This document shows positions 15,588 through 24,066 of a stretch of DNA of 28,305 nucleotides, one piece after another. The first letter of the stretch is position 1. The number at the start of each line of letters is the position of its first letter. A program made the position numbers and the translations under genes. Origin of the DNA: a bacterium (GTDB taxonomy: Bacteria > Bacillota > Bacilli > Lactobacillales > Streptococcaceae). The notes below the pieces were generated by a model. The model was not told the origin of the DNA. It worked only from the letters and a program-made list of their open reading frames with translations, and ran no database searches. The DNA lies in contig CAJNCI010000015.1 in NCBI GenBank assembly GCA_905221215.1, positions 1-28,305 of the forward strand, given 5' to 3'.

Positions 15588-16273
15588 AGTTCATTAACGA
15601 TATAGTCAAAGAGGTTTTTATCTTTGGGACGATTTTCAAAAAGAAATTCTGGATGCCATTGGACACCGAGGAAGGCAACATCATCCGTACTTATGACAGC
15701 TTCAATGATACCATCCTTAGGATCATGAGCCGCAATCTTTAAGTTGGGAGCTAAATCCTTGATACTCTGGTGGTGGAAGGAGTTGATATGGGAGATTTCT
15801 CCATAGATTTCTCGAAGAACAGTATCTGGTTCTGTTACCAAGCGCTGGGTTGTGTATTCGGCAGAACAATCCTGCCAGTGGTCTTCGATATCTTGATACA
15901 AAGTTCCACCCATGGCAACGTTAAAGAGTTGAGTCCCACGACAGACAGAGAAAATCGGCTTTTTCTGTTTAATTGCTTCCTTGATGAGGGCCAGTTCGAA
16001 AATATCTCTTTGAAGGTGGTAGTCATCGCTATCAATGGTTTTTGGTTCACCATAGAATTTAGGATCAACATTTTGCCCACCTGTCAAGATGAGCTTGTCA
16101 ATCATACTGATATAGTGGCAGGCCATTTCTTGATCACCAATCGGTAGGATGATGGGAATCCCTCCAGCGTCTTTAACGCCTTCCACAAAGCCTTTTGCTG
16201 CGTAGCTCATCATGATGTCATCATCTGGATGAGTTTTTTCGTTTCCTGTAATCCCAATAACTGGTTTTTTCAT
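15584..16273 (-). CDS. Class I glutamine amidotransferase-like hydrolase (peptidase C26)
   Basis: The 229-residue protein belongs to the PuuD/gamma-glutamyl hydrolase group. It starts [12 protein letters not shown], has [16 protein letters not shown], the nucleophile Cys111 in [16 protein letters not shown], and the catalytic His in GVQWHPE. It lacks a fused synthetase domain, so it probably cleaves a gamma-glutamyl substrate; which one cannot be read from the sequence. It follows rex by 17 bases, so it is likely in the same transcript and redox controlled. No strong ribosome-binding site precedes the ATG (AGAAAG only), which suggests coupling to rex. Its stop codon overlaps the radC stop. 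Confidence 0.85.
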   Translation of the reverse strand: MKKPVIGITGNEKTHPDDDIMMSYAAKGFVEGVKDAGGIPIILPIGDQEMACHYISMIDKLILTGGQNVDPKFYGEPKTIDSDDYHLQRDIFELALIKEAIKQKKPIFSVCRGTQLFNVAMGGTLYQDIEDHWQDCSAEYTTQRLVTEPDTVLREIYGEISHINSFHHQSIKDLAPNLKIAAHDPKDGIIEAVISTDDVAFLGVQWHPEFLFENRPKDKNLFDYIVNEL

Positions 16274-16290
16274 AAAATGATTTTCGCTTT

Positions 16291-16932
16291 CTAATCCTCT
16301 TTTCGCATGAAATAGAGGAGGGTTTGGAGTTCACTTGTTAAATCGACATATTGAACGACCACATCTTTTGGTAAATGCAGATGGATTGGTGAAAAACTGA
16401 GAATCCCTTTCACGCCAGCATCCACCAAGAGATTAGCAACCTCTTGTGATTTAACGCTAGGAACAGTCAGGATAGCAGTCTTCACATCAGCATCCTTGAT
16501 TTTATCCTTAATTTGAGAAATTCCGTAAATGGGAATCCCATCAGGAGTTTGGCTACCGACTTCAGGATGGTCATCAAGGTCAAAGGCCATGATAATCTTC
16601 ATCTTGTTACGCTCGTGGAAGCGGTAGTGGAGAAGGGCATGGCCCATATTTCCAATACCCACCAGCATGACATTGGTAATAGAGTTATCATTGAGCAAAT
16701 CGGCAAAAAACGTCATCAGTTTTTTGACATCATAGCCAAAACCACGACGACCAAGTTCACCAAAATAGGAAAAATCACGACGTACGGTCGCTGAATCAAT
16801 CCCAATGGCCTCTGCAATTTGTTTAGAGTTGGCACGTTCAATCTTTTCTGCATGAAATCTCTTAAAAATTCGATAGTAGAGAGAGAGTCTTTTCGCTGTA
16901 GCTTTTGGAATAGCAGACTGTTTATCTTTCAC
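16291..16932 (-). CDS. rex: Redox-sensing transcriptional repressor Rex
   Basis: Rex senses the NADH/NAD+ ratio and represses fermentation and NADH-reoxidation genes until NADH rises. The 213-residue protein has the winged helix [20 protein letters not shown] (starting ~39), the conserved GRRGFGYDV, a Rossmann fold [14 protein letters not shown] and the C-terminal domain-swap helix. The start is GTG at 16932 (GTG AAA GAT AAA), with AGAAAGG about ten bases upstream. No nearby ATG fits. A Rex-box match in its own promoter indicates autoregulation. It is followed by the amidotransferase gene. Confidence 0.95.
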   Translation of the reverse strand: MKDKQSAIPKATAKRLSLYYRIFKRFHAEKIERANSKQIAEAIGIDSATVRRDFSYFGELGRRGFGYDVKKLMTFFADLLNDNSITNVMLVGIGNMGHALLHYRFHERNKMKIIMAFDLDDHPEVGSQTPDGIPIYGISQIKDKIKDADVKTAILTVPSVKSQEVANLLVDAGVKGILSFSPIHLHLPKDVVVQYVDLTSELQTLLYFMRKED

Positions 16933-16959
16933 AAAATCACAACCTTTCTATTCTTCTAT

Positions 16960-16989
16960 TTTATAGAAACATTGTGAAAAAATCAACAA
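16960..16989 (-). promoter_or_regulatory. rex promoter with Rex operator
   Basis: TTGTGAAAAAATCAACAA (16972-16989) matches the Rex consensus TTGTGAANNNNTTCACAA at 16 of 18 positions. On the minus strand it overlaps the likely -35 TTGTTG and spacer of a promoter whose -10 is TATAAA (16960-16965). Binding would block rex transcription. Confidence 0.65.
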
Positions 16990-16992
16990 AAA

Positions 16993-17022
16993 CAAGAAAA
17001 AACTAAGAAAAATCTTAGTTTT
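16993..17022 (-). terminator. Terminator of the prs2-desulfurase operon
   Basis: AAAACTAAG (16999-17007) and CTTAGTTTT (17014-17022) form a perfect 9-bp stem with a 6-base loop. On the minus strand it is followed by TTCTTGTTTTT. It overlaps the stop codon of the DUF4649 gene. Confidence 0.8.
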
Positions 17023-17230
17023 GATGTGAAAAATCTGCATGTGATAGAAAACGGTAGAGGTCTCCAACCAGACCTTGATAAACTTCTTGTCCCTTAAAGG
17101 TCAAAGAAGTCACATAAAGTGTATCTGGTAGGGTCACACAGCCTGACAAAGCTAGCATTAGTGCCTCATAGTCCTCGTACTTGAGAGTCCGCTCTACCTG
17201 ATAGCTGTCTTTATAGGTTAGTTCAAACAT
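17015..17230 (-). CDS. Small DUF4649-type protein
   Basis: A 71-residue soluble protein starting MFELTYKDSYQVERTLKYED, without membrane segments or recognisable catalytic motifs. I recognise it as the DUF4649 family of streptococci, with no known function. The frame extends upstream to a GTG at 17266 inside the preceding gene, but ATG 17230 falls 7 bases after that gene's stop and fits the family start. It is last in prs2-desulfurase-DUF1831-DUF4649, and its stop lies inside the terminator stem. Confidence 0.7.
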   Translation of the reverse strand: MFELTYKDSYQVERTLKYEDYEALMLALSGCVTLPDTLYVTSLTFKGQEVYQGLVGDLYRFLSHADFSHQN

Positions 17231-17237
17231 ATGGGAC

Positions 17238-17585
17238 CTATCTTTCAGATTTTGTAAAGACACCACGCTCTACCAAACTATCCATGAGGAAGTAGAATTT
17301 TTCCTGATGAATGTGGTGGTCTTCTGATTTGAAAATATCAACCAGACGAAGACCAAACTTGTCAGTGATATTGATTTTAGCACCTGTGAGTTCCTTGTTA
17401 ATGATGATTTTGAGTTGGAAGCCTTCACCGCTGTTTGGAACCTTTTCAAGTAGGCGAGTCAGTTCATAGTTACCAACCTTAGTCTCAAAAAAGGTGTTGT
17501 CCTTAAGGGTGAATTTCTTAACAGACGGGCTAAGAGTGTAGTCGTAACGACAATTTTTTAACTGAATGGTTTTTTCAAATGCCAT
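17238..17585 (-). CDS. DUF1831 family protein
   Basis: A 115-residue protein starting MAFEKTIQLKNCRYDYTLSP, rich in beta-strand-like stretches, without membrane segments. It matches the DUF1831 family of lactic acid bacteria. GGAGG precedes its ATG and lies in the end of the desulfurase gene, 4 bases upstream. The constant pairing with a cysteine desulfurase suggests a link to sulfur transfer or tRNA thiolation, but that is inference. Confidence 0.78.
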   Translation of the reverse strand: MAFEKTIQLKNCRYDYTLSPSVKKFTLKDNTFFETKVGNYELTRLLEKVPNSGEGFQLKIIINKELTGAKINITDKFGLRLVDIFKSEDHHIHQEKFYFLMDSLVERGVFTKSER

Positions 17586-17589
17586 ATGG

Positions 17590-18705
17590 CTAACCTCCGA
17601 TAATTTCTTTTAAGGTTTTTGCGAGGGTTTGTAGATCTTCAACAGTGTTTTGTGGAGACAAACTGATGCGAACGGATTCCTTCAAACGTTCTGAATTTGC
17701 CCCGTACATGGCTTCGAGAACATGGCTGGATTGGACAATGCCTGCAGTGCAAGCTGAGCCAGTTGAGATTGAAATTCCAGCTAAGTCTAGACGAAGGAGT
17801 AAGAGGTCATTTTTCTGGCCAGGAAATCCAATATTGAGAACATAAGGAAGATGATGCTCTCCTCTATTCAGGTAATACTGAACTCCCTCAAGCTCCGCAA
17901 GAAAGGAAGTTTCTAGATTTTGTACATGTTGAAAATGTTCTTCTTGTTTTTCTAGGTCTTCTTTTAGGGCTGCAACCATGCTAACGATGGCAGCTAGATT
18001 TTCAGTCCCTGCACGTTTTTTCTGTTCTTGGTCTCCCCCATGGAGATAGGAATCAAAGTCCATGCTTGATGCGTAGAGGAAGCCGATTCCCTTAGGACCA
18101 TGGAATTTATGAGCCGAAGCAGTGAGAAAATCAATGCCCAATTCTTCTGGATGAATAGGGATTTTACCGATAGCCTGAACTGCATCAACATGATAGGCAG
18201 CAGAGTGTTGCTTGAGTATTTGGCCAATTTCAGCAATGGGTAGTAGGTTTCCAGTCTCATTATTGGCAAACATGGTAGAGACCAAAATCGTATCGTCACG
18301 TAAGGCCTCTTGAATTTGCTGGGCGGTGATTTCCTGATTTTTTGGCTGGATAATGGTTACTTCAAAACCGAAGTGTTGAACCAAGTAATCAATTGTTTCA
18401 AGGACAGCATGGTGCTCGATGGCAGTTGTGATGATATGTTTTCCTTGTTCTTGGTGACGAAGGCAGTAGCCAATGATGGCAGTATTGTTGCCTTCGGTTC
18501 CACCAGAAGTGAAAAAGATATGTTGAGGTTTTGTCCCGAGTAATTGAGCTAGTTCCTGACGGGCTTCTCGCAAGAGTTTGCCAGCTTGACGACCATGACC
18601 ATGGATACTAGATGGATTGCCATGAATTTCTTGCATCACCTTGGTCATAGCTGAAATAGCAACTGCTGACATAGGAGTCGTCGCAGCATTGTCCAAATAA
18701 ATCAA
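17590..18705 (-). CDS. Cysteine desulfurase, IscS/NifS class
   Basis: This PLP enzyme converts cysteine to alanine and a protein-bound persulfide used for tRNA thiolation or other sulfur delivery. The 371-residue protein shows MIYLDNAATTP, the aldimine region TSGGTEGNN, Lys200 in SAHKFHGPKG as PLP anchor, GTEN, and the catalytic Cys319 in STGSACTAG. The flexible loop around that Cys places it in class I (IscS/NifS) rather than SufS. No IscU, SufU or SufBCD gene is nearby, so an iron-sulfur role is not indicated. It sits between prs2 and DUF1831, with 9- and 4-base gaps. Confidence 0.92.
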   Translation of the reverse strand: MIYLDNAATTPMSAVAISAMTKVMQEIHGNPSSIHGHGRQAGKLLREARQELAQLLGTKPQHIFFTSGGTEGNNTAIIGYCLRHQEQGKHIITTAIEHHAVLETIDYLVQHFGFEVTIIQPKNQEITAQQIQEALRDDTILVSTMFANNETGNLLPIAEIGQILKQHSAAYHVDAVQAIGKIPIHPEELGIDFLTASAHKFHGPKGIGFLYASSMDFDSYLHGGDQEQKKRAGTENLAAIVSMVAALKEDLEKQEEHFQHVQNLETSFLAELEGVQYYLNRGEHHLPYVLNIGFPGQKNDLLLLRLDLAGISISTGSACTAGIVQSSHVLEAMYGANSERLKESVRISLSPQNTVEDLQTLAKTLKEIIGG

Positions 18706-18714
18706 AGAATCACC

Positions 18715-19674
18715 TTATTTCTTTTTGTTGTAAGCAAAGAGTGGGCTGACTGGTTTTCTTTCGTGAATACGGACGATGGCATCACCAATTAACTCACTAG
18801 CAGTGATGTAGCATACGTTTTTAGGAGTTTTTTCTTTTGTTGCTACTGAATCAGTCACAAGAATTTCTTTAATATTAGTATTATCAAGAAGTTCAGCAGC
18901 ACCTTCGACGAAGAGACCGTGGCTAGAAACAGCATAGATTTCTGTAGCCCCTTCACGTTCAACGATTTTAGCAGCTTCAGAGAAGGTGCGTCCTGTATTC
19001 AGAATATCGTCAATCAAGATGGCTTTTTTACCTTCAACATCACCGATAATATAACCTTCGTTGCGAGTTGCATCATCTTGAGGGTAGTCGATAATGGCGA
19101 TAGGAGCATCAAGATATTCAGCTAAGCTACGAGCACGTTTGACACCTGAATTTTTAGGGCTAACGACAACAACATCTGAGCCAAGGAGACCCTTATCGCA
19201 GTAATGTTTTGCAAATAGAGGAACTGTGTAGAGGTTGTCAACAGGAATATCAAAGAAGCCTTGAACTTGGACAGCATGCAAATCAAGCGTAAGGACACGG
19301 TCAACCCCAGCCTTAACCAGCATATTGGCAACTAGTTTAGCTGTAAGTGGCTCACGAGGTGAAGCAATACGGTCTTGACGTGCATATCCAAAATATGGAA
19401 GGACAACGTTGATACTGTGGGCACTTGCGCGAACACAAGCATCAACCATGATCAACAATTCCATCAGGTGGTTGTTAACAGGGAAACTTGTAGACTGGAT
19501 GATGTAAACATCATAACCACGGACACTTTCTTCGATATTTACTTGGATTTCTCCATCTGAAAATTGACGTGATGATAGTTTTCCAAGTGGGATACCAACA
19601 GCTTGTGCAATTTTCTGTGCAATCTCTTGGTTAGAGTTGAGTGCGAAAAGTTTCATGTTTTTTCTATCTGACAT
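18715..19674 (-). CDS. prs2: Ribose-phosphate pyrophosphokinase, divergent second paralogue
   Basis: PRPP synthetase makes phosphoribosyl pyrophosphate from ribose 5-phosphate and ATP. The 319-residue protein keeps the family frame: [21 protein letters not shown] (98-102), [16 protein letters not shown] and a PRPP loop. Key segments deviate from canonical Prs: the PRPP loop is DDILNTGRT rather than [21 protein letters not shown] replaces the usual VSPDxGG-x-RAR, and HAV replaces HAG. Streptococci commonly carry such a second copy alongside a canonical prs elsewhere, hence the symbol. AGAGGA precedes the ATG. It is first in a four-gene operon with cysteine desulfurase. Confidence 0.88.
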   Translation of the reverse strand: MSDRKNMKLFALNSNQEIAQKIAQAVGIPLGKLSSRQFSDGEIQVNIEESVRGYDVYIIQSTSFPVNNHLMELLIMVDACVRASAHSINVVLPYFGYARQDRIASPREPLTAKLVANMLVKAGVDRVLTLDLHAVQVQGFFDIPVDNLYTVPLFAKHYCDKGLLGSDVVVVSPKNSGVKRARSLAEYLDAPIAIIDYPQDDATRNEGYIIGDVEGKKAILIDDILNTGRTFSEAAKIVEREGATEIYAVSSHGLFVEGAAELLDNTNIKEILVTDSVATKEKTPKNVCYITASELIGDAIVRIHERKPVSPLFAYNKKK

Positions 19675-19740
19675 TATAGACCGTCCTCTGTAAACTTTTA
19701 AATCCTAGCCATATCTGCCTAGTTTATATGAACTGGGATT

Positions 19741-19769
19741 TTTGTATTTTATCTTTTCTATTTTACCAA
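19741..19769 (-). promoter_or_regulatory. Promoter of the prs2 operon
   Basis: On the minus strand: -35 TTGGTA (19764-19769), 17-base spacer, -10 TACAAA (19741-19746). The leader would be about 60 bases. TATAAA nearer the gene is an alternative -10 without a good -35. Confidence 0.4.
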
Positions 19770-19784
19770 AAAATGGAGATTATT

Positions 19785-20354
19785 TCAGCTATTTTTCATG
19801 CTTTTGACAAATCGAACCAATTTTGAAGGAGCTTTTTGATAAGCAATCTGATTTTCATCTAAAAATTGCTGGAAATCTTGCTTGCCTTGCTCGTGATTTT
19901 CCACCTCAAGCTCTAATTCGTAATCTGTAATATCAAAGTACTGACTCTCATCCAGTGCCATGAGGCCAATAGCTGTTTGTATTTCATAGCGAAGCGTTGT
20001 TAGACAACCAAGGACCTGCCATTTTTTACTTTGGATACCATGTTTAGCCAATTCATCCAGTACGAGCCCCTGAGGAAGTTCTTCCTTAGCCAGATAATTT
20101 TCAGCATCTTGTAGTTGTAATTTTTGGTTGTATTCCATGTTTCCAACACTTTGAGGGACTTTGAGTGTCAATTCTGCCCAGTCTTCAAAGGTTCGAATAC
20201 GCATAGCGACTTTCTTTTCTCGTAGTTCAAAATCAGGCGTGTCGATGTAGTAATTTTTTTGAAGAACAGGTGTGACACCTGTGAACTGGACTTTTAGACA
20301 ATCATATTCATCTTTTTTCAATAGTGTTTTCAATTCAATTTCTAAATGTTTCAT
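19785..20354 (-). CDS. CYTH-domain protein (triphosphate tunnel metalloenzyme)
   Basis: The 189-residue protein has the CYTH signature ExExK at the start (EIELK, residues 5-9), then YYIDTPDFELREKKVAMRIR and AELTLKVPQ, giving the alternating basic and acidic strands of the triphosphate tunnel. Family members hydrolyse tri- or polyphosphate-containing substrates, and the B. subtilis homologue is YjbK. It is divergent from relQ-nadK, an arrangement shared with many Firmicutes and suggestive of nucleotide-stress functions. AAAGGTAAG precedes the ATG. The substrate is not known. Confidence 0.85.
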   Translation of the reverse strand: MKHLEIELKTLLKKDEYDCLKVQFTGVTPVLQKNYYIDTPDFELREKKVAMRIRTFEDWAELTLKVPQSVGNMEYNQKLQLQDAENYLAKEELPQGLVLDELAKHGIQSKKWQVLGCLTTLRYEIQTAIGLMALDESQYFDITDYELELEVENHEQGKQDFQQFLDENQIAYQKAPSKLVRFVKSMKNS

Positions 20355-20386
20355 TTTTCTTACCTTTTCTTTATCTATGAAAGCGG

Positions 20387-20401
20387 ATTATATGATATAA
20401 T
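20387..20401. promoter_or_regulatory. Overlapping divergent -10 elements for the CYTH gene and relQ
   Basis: Plus strand: extended -10 TGATATAAT (20393-20401) for relQ. Minus strand: TATAAT (20387-20392) for the CYTH gene. The two elements abut, so the promoters probably compete for RNA polymerase. Neither has a clear -35. Confidence 0.5.
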
Positions 20402-20462
20402 AGCTTTGTATTTATTGTATATAAATCTGGAGAAAAAATCAAAGATATTTTTGAAGGATAAT

Positions 20463-20486
20463 ATGAGAACAAGGGAGAATATATGA
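20463..20486 (+). CDS. Seven-codon leader ORF overlapping the relQ start
   Basis: ATG at 20463 opens a frame encoding MRTRENI and ends with TGA at 20484-20486, overlapping the relQ ATG (20483-20485) in the form ATGA. GAAGGA at 20453-20458 is a well-placed ribosome-binding site. The relQ ribosome-binding site AAGGGAG lies inside this ORF. Whether it is translated is unknown; if so, it would couple or modulate relQ translation. Confidence 0.4.
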   Translation: MRTRENI

Positions 20487-21154
20487 CCTTAGAATGGGAA
20501 GAATTTCTAGATCCTTACATTCAAGCTGTTGGTGAGTTAAAGATTAAACTTCGTGGTATTCGTAAGCAATATCGTAAGCAAAATAAGCATTCTCCGATTG
20601 AGTTTGTGACTGGTCGGGTCAAGCCAATTGAGAGTATAAAAGAAAAAATGGCCCGTCGTGGCATTACTTATGCGACCTTGGAGCATGATTTGCAGGATAT
20701 TGCTGGTTTACGTGTGATGGTTCAGTTTGTAGATGATGTCCGAGAAGTGGTGGAGATTTTGCGCAAGCGTCAGGATATGCGGATCATACAGGAGCGAGAT
20801 TACATTACTCATCGAAAAGCGTCAGGCTACCGTTCCTATCACGTGGTAGTAGAATATACGGTTGATACTATCAATGGTGCCAAGACCATTTTGGCAGAAA
20901 TTCAAATACGTACCTTGGCCATGAATTTCTGGGCAACAATAGAACATTCTCTCAACTACAAGTACCAAGGGGATTTCCCAGAGGAGATAAAGAAGCGACT
21001 GGAAATTACAGCCAAGATTGCCCATCAATTGGATGAAGAAATGGGTAAAATTCGTGACGATATCCAAGAAGCCCAGGCTCTTTTTGATCCTTTGAGTAGA
21101 AAATTAAATGACGGTGTAGGAAATAGTGACGATACAGATGAAGAATACAGGTAA
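20483..21154 (+). CDS. relQ: Small alarmone synthetase RelQ
   Basis: RelQ transfers pyrophosphate from ATP to GDP or GTP to make (p)ppGpp in the stringent response. The 223-residue protein consists of a RelA/SpoT synthetase domain only, with no hydrolase, TGS or ACT domain. Landmarks are [30 protein letters not shown] (68-82), [14 protein letters not shown] and [21 protein letters not shown] charged C-terminal tail matches the tetrameric RelQ class. ATG 20483 has AAGGGAG. It heads relQ-nadK-pseudouridine synthase and overlaps nadK by 17 bases. Confidence 0.94.
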   Translation: MTLEWEEFLDPYIQAVGELKIKLRGIRKQYRKQNKHSPIEFVTGRVKPIESIKEKMARRGITYATLEHDLQDIAGLRVMVQFVDDVREVVEILRKRQDMRIIQERDYITHRKASGYRSYHVVVEYTVDTINGAKTILAEIQIRTLAMNFWATIEHSLNYKYQGDFPEEIKKRLEITAKIAHQLDEEMGKIRDDIQEAQALFDPLSRKLNDGVGNSDDTDEEYR

Positions 21155-21956
21155 ACGAATTGATCTGATAGCTAATAGAAAACCGCAGAGTCAAAGGGTT
21201 TTGTATGAATTGCGAGATCGTTTAAAGAGAAACCAGTTTATACTCAATGATACCAATCCGGACATTGTCATTTCCATTGGTGGGGATGGCATGCTATTGT
21301 CGGCCTTTCATAAGTACGAAGACCAGCTTGATAAGGTGCGCTTTATCGGTCTTCATACTGGACATTTGGGTTTTTATACCGACTATCGTGATTTTGAGTT
21401 GGATAAGTTGATGACTAATTTGCAGCTAGATACTGGAGCAAGGGTTTCTTATCCTGTTTTGAATGTGAAGGTTTTTCTCGGAAATGGAGAGGTCAAGATT
21501 TTTCGTGCCCTTAATGAAGCCAGCATCCGCAGGTCTGATCGAACCATGGTAGCAGATATTGTCATCAATGGTGTTCCCTTTGAACGTTTTCGCGGAGACG
21601 GCTTAACAGTTTCAACCCCTACTGGTAGCACAGCCTATAACAAGTCTCTTGGTGGTGCAGTGTTACATCCTACCATTGAAGCTCTTCAGTTGACGGAAAT
21701 TGCCAGCCTCAATAATCGTGTCTATCGAACGCTGGGTTCATCCATTATCGTCCCTAAAAAGGATAAGATTGAACTCATTCCAACGAGAAACGATTACCAT
21801 ACCATTTCGGTGGATAATAGTGTGTATTCTTTCCGCAATATCGAGCGAATCGAGTATCAAATTGATCATCATAAGATTCACTTTGTTGCGACTCCTAGCC
21901 ATACCAGTTTCTGGAACCGTGTTAAGGATGCTTTCATCGGCGAGGTGGATGAATGA
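21138..21956 (+). CDS. nadK: NAD kinase
   Basis: NadK phosphorylates NAD to NADP. The 272-residue protein shows the GGDG motif (48-51), which includes the catalytic Asp50, in [17 protein letters not shown]. It also has [13 protein letters not shown], the conserved ALNEASIRR and the glycine-rich [20 protein letters not shown]. An in-frame GTG at 21126 lies closer to the weak AGGA at 21118-21121, but ATG 21138 gives the length I recall for streptococcal NadK. Both lie within the end of relQ, so translation is coupled. The stop overlaps the next gene as ATGA. Confidence 0.94.
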   Translation: MKNTGKRIDLIANRKPQSQRVLYELRDRLKRNQFILNDTNPDIVISIGGDGMLLSAFHKYEDQLDKVRFIGLHTGHLGFYTDYRDFELDKLMTNLQLDTGARVSYPVLNVKVFLGNGEVKIFRALNEASIRRSDRTMVADIVINGVPFERFRGDGLTVSTPTGSTAYNKSLGGAVLHPTIEALQLTEIASLNNRVYRTLGSSIIVPKKDKIELIPTRNDYHTISVDNSVYSFRNIERIEYQIDHHKIHFVATPSHTSFWNRVKDAFIGEVDE

Positions 21957-22849
21957 GGTTTGAATTTATCGCAGATGAGCACGTCAAGGTTAAGACCTTT
22001 TTGAAAAAGCACGAGGTTTCTAAAGGACTTTTGGCCAAGATTAAGTTTCGAGGTGGTGCAATTCTGGTCAATGACCAACCGAAAAATGCAACTTATTTAT
22101 TGGACGTTGGAGACCGCGTTACTATCGATATTCCCGCTGAGGAAGGTTTTGAAACTCTGGAAGCTATCGAGCGTCCATTGGATATTCTCTATGAGGATGA
22201 CCATTTTCTAGTTCTGAATAAACCCTATGGAGTGGCTTCTATTCCTAGTGTCAATCACTCTAATACCATTGCCAATTTTATTAAGGGTTACTATGTCAAG
22301 CAAAATTACGAAAATCAGCAGGTTCACATTGTGACCAGACTTGATAGGGACACTTCTGGCTTGATGCTTTTTGCCAAGCACGGTTATGCCCATGCACGAT
22401 TAGACAAGCAGTTGCAGAAGAAATCTATCGAGAAACGCTACTTTGCCCTCGTTAAAGGAGATGGATATTTGGAGCCTGAAGGAGAAATTATTGCTCCGAT
22501 TGCGCGTGATGAAGACTCCATTATTACCAGACGAGTGGCAAAAGGTGGAAAGTATGCCCATACATCATATAAGATTGTAGCATCTTATGGAAATATTCAC
22601 TTGGTAGATATTCGCCTGCATACTGGACGTACTCACCAAATCCGAGTCCATTTTTCCCATATCGGTTTTCCTTTGTTGGGAGATGATTTGTACGGTGGTA
22701 GCCTGGACGACGGCATCCAACGTCAGGCCTTGCATTGTCATTACCTATCCTTTTATCATCCATTTTTAGAGCAAGATTTGCAGTTAGAAAGTCCCTTGCC
22801 GGATGATTTCAGTAACCTAATTACCCAGTTATCAACTAATACTCTATAA
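21953..22849 (+). CDS. RluA/RluD-family 23S rRNA or tRNA pseudouridine synthase
   Basis: The 298-residue enzyme converts specific uridines in RNA to pseudouridine. It has an S4-like N-terminal region ([20 protein letters not shown]...GGAILVND), then the catalytic domain with VLNKPYGV, the active-site motif [15 protein letters not shown] (Asp131) and the C-terminal [24 protein letters not shown]. This matches the RluD subfamily, but the target uridine cannot be assigned. Its ATG overlaps the nadK stop (ATGA at 21953). It is the last gene of the relQ operon; no terminator is clear before pta. Confidence 0.9.
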   Translation: MRFEFIADEHVKVKTFLKKHEVSKGLLAKIKFRGGAILVNDQPKNATYLLDVGDRVTIDIPAEEGFETLEAIERPLDILYEDDHFLVLNKPYGVASIPSVNHSNTIANFIKGYYVKQNYENQQVHIVTRLDRDTSGLMLFAKHGYAHARLDKQLQKKSIEKRYFALVKGDGYLEPEGEIIAPIARDEDSIITRRVAKGGKYAHTSYKIVASYGNIHLVDIRLHTGRTHQIRVHFSHIGFPLLGDDLYGGSLDDGIQRQALHCHYLSFYHPFLEQDLQLESPLPDDFSNLITQLSTNTL

Positions 22850-22863
22850 AAAGTAATTCAGAG

Positions 22864-22869
22864 TATAAT
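22864..22869 (+). promoter_or_regulatory. Candidate -10 of pta
   Basis: TATAAT lies 23 bases before the pta ATG, close to the AAAGGAG ribosome-binding site. No convincing -35 is seen at the right distance. Confidence 0.45.
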
Positions 22870-22892
22870 TATTATCTTAAAGGAGAAAACTC

Positions 22893-23867
22893 ATGGAAGT
22901 TTTTGAAAGTCTCAAAGCCAACCTTGTTGGTAAAAATGCTCGTATCGTTCTGCCTGAAGGGGAAGAGCCACGTATTCTTCAAGCGACAAAACGCTTGGTA
23001 AAAGAAACAGAAGTGATTCCTGTTTTGCTTGGAAATCCTGAAAAAATTAAAATTTATCTTGAAATTGAAGGGATCATGGATGGTTATGAAGTCATCGACC
23101 CTCAAAATTATCCTCAATTTGAAGAAATGGTTGCTGCCTTGGTGGAGCGTCGTAAGGGCAAAATGTCTGAAGAAGATGCACGCAAGGTTTTGGTTGAAGA
23201 TGTCAACTACTTTGGTGTCATGTTGGTTTACTTGGGCTTAGTTGACGGAATGGTATCAGGTGCGATTCACTCAACAGCTTCAACAGTTCGTCCAGCACTT
23301 CAAATCATCAAAACACGTCCGAATGTATCTCGTACTTCAGGTGCCTTCCTTATGGTACGTGGTACGGAACGTTACCTATTTGGAGACTGTGCAATCAATA
23401 TCAATCCTGATGCAGAAGCTTTGGCTGAAATTGCCATCAACTCAGCAATCACAGCTAAGATGTTTGGTATCGAGCCTAAAATTGCTATGCTAAGCTATTC
23501 TACTAAAGGTTCTGGGTTTGGTGAAAGCGTTGATAAGGTAGTAGAAGCAACTAAAATTGCTCACGACTTGCGTCCTGACCTTGAAATCGATGGTGAGTTG
23601 CAATTTGATGCGGCCTTTGTTCCCGAAACTGCAGCTTTGAAAGCTCCTGGAAGTACAGTAGCTGGTCAAGCAAATGTCTTCATCTTCCCAGGTATCGAGG
23701 CAGGAAATATCGGCTACAAGATGGCCGAACGCCTCGGTGGCTTTGCGGCTGTAGGACCTGTTTTGCAAGGTTTGAACAAGCCAGTTAATGACCTTTCTCG
23801 TGGATGTAATGCAGATGATGTTTACAAGTTGACCCTTATCACAGCAGCTCAAGCAGTTCATCAATAA
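22893..23867 (+). CDS. pta: Phosphate acetyltransferase
   Basis: Pta exchanges acetyl-CoA and acetyl phosphate, feeding acetate kinase for ATP or acetyl phosphate for response regulators. The 324-residue protein is the short form with only the PTA_PTB domain. Landmarks are NARIVLPEGEEPRILQAT, GMVSGAIHSTASTVRPALQI, FGDCAININPDAEALAEIA, IAMLSYSTKGSG and FPGIEAGNIGYKMAERLGG. The ATG follows AAAGGAG. It ends in a strong terminator followed by a BOX repeat. Confidence 0.96.
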   Translation: MEVFESLKANLVGKNARIVLPEGEEPRILQATKRLVKETEVIPVLLGNPEKIKIYLEIEGIMDGYEVIDPQNYPQFEEMVAALVERRKGKMSEEDARKVLVEDVNYFGVMLVYLGLVDGMVSGAIHSTASTVRPALQIIKTRPNVSRTSGAFLMVRGTERYLFGDCAININPDAEALAEIAINSAITAKMFGIEPKIAMLSYSTKGSGFGESVDKVVEATKIAHDLRPDLEIDGELQFDAAFVPETAALKAPGSTVAGQANVFIFPGIEAGNIGYKMAERLGGFAAVGPVLQGLNKPVNDLSRGCNADDVYKLTLITAAQAVHQ

Positions 23868-23875
23868 GATTTAGT

Positions 23876-23902
23876 CCTCTTTCCCTTGGAAAGAGGCTTT
23901 TT
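23876..23902 (+). terminator. pta terminator
   Basis: CCTCTTTCC (23876-23884) and GGAAAGAGG (23888-23896) form a perfect 9-bp stem with a 3-base loop, followed by CTTTTT. It begins 8 bases after the stop codon. Confidence 0.92.
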
Positions 23903-24055
23903 ATACTCAATGAAAATCAAAGAGCAAACTAGGAAACTAGCCGCAGGCTGCTCAAAACACTGTTTTGAGGTTGTGGATAGAACTGACGAAGTCAGTAACC
24001 ATATCTACGGCAAGGCGACGTTGACGTGGTTTGAAGAGATTTTCGAAGAGTATTA
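23903..24055 (-). repeat. BOX element (boxA-boxB-boxC), minus-strand orientation
   Basis: This is the BOX repeat of pneumococcus and close relatives, read here in reverse. On the plus strand the boxC part (TACTCAATGAAAATCAAAGA) comes first, then one boxB unit with the pairs CAAAACA/TGTTTTG and ACTGACGAAGTCAGT, then boxA ending TTCGAAGAGTATTA. A single boxB is present. It lies between the pta terminator and the mutY promoter and is fully intergenic. BOX elements are thought to be mobilised in trans and can influence neighbouring expression. Confidence 0.92.
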
Positions 24056-24066
24056 ATACTAGGAAA

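Noticed and set aside
16929..16946. TTGTGATTTTGTGA over the rex start codon as a second Rex box.
   Set aside because: It is a direct repeat, not the inverted repeat Rex needs; the match at 16972-16989 is much better.
19700..19741. AAATCCTAG...CTGGGATTT inverted repeat upstream of prs2 as a terminator or riboswitch.
   Set aside because: The 24-base loop has no supporting structure, there is one mismatch, no U-tract follows, and the predicted transcription start cuts into one arm.
23903..24055. The inverted repeats in this spacer as a small RNA gene or attenuator.
   Set aside because: They are the internal symmetry of the boxB unit of a standard BOX element.
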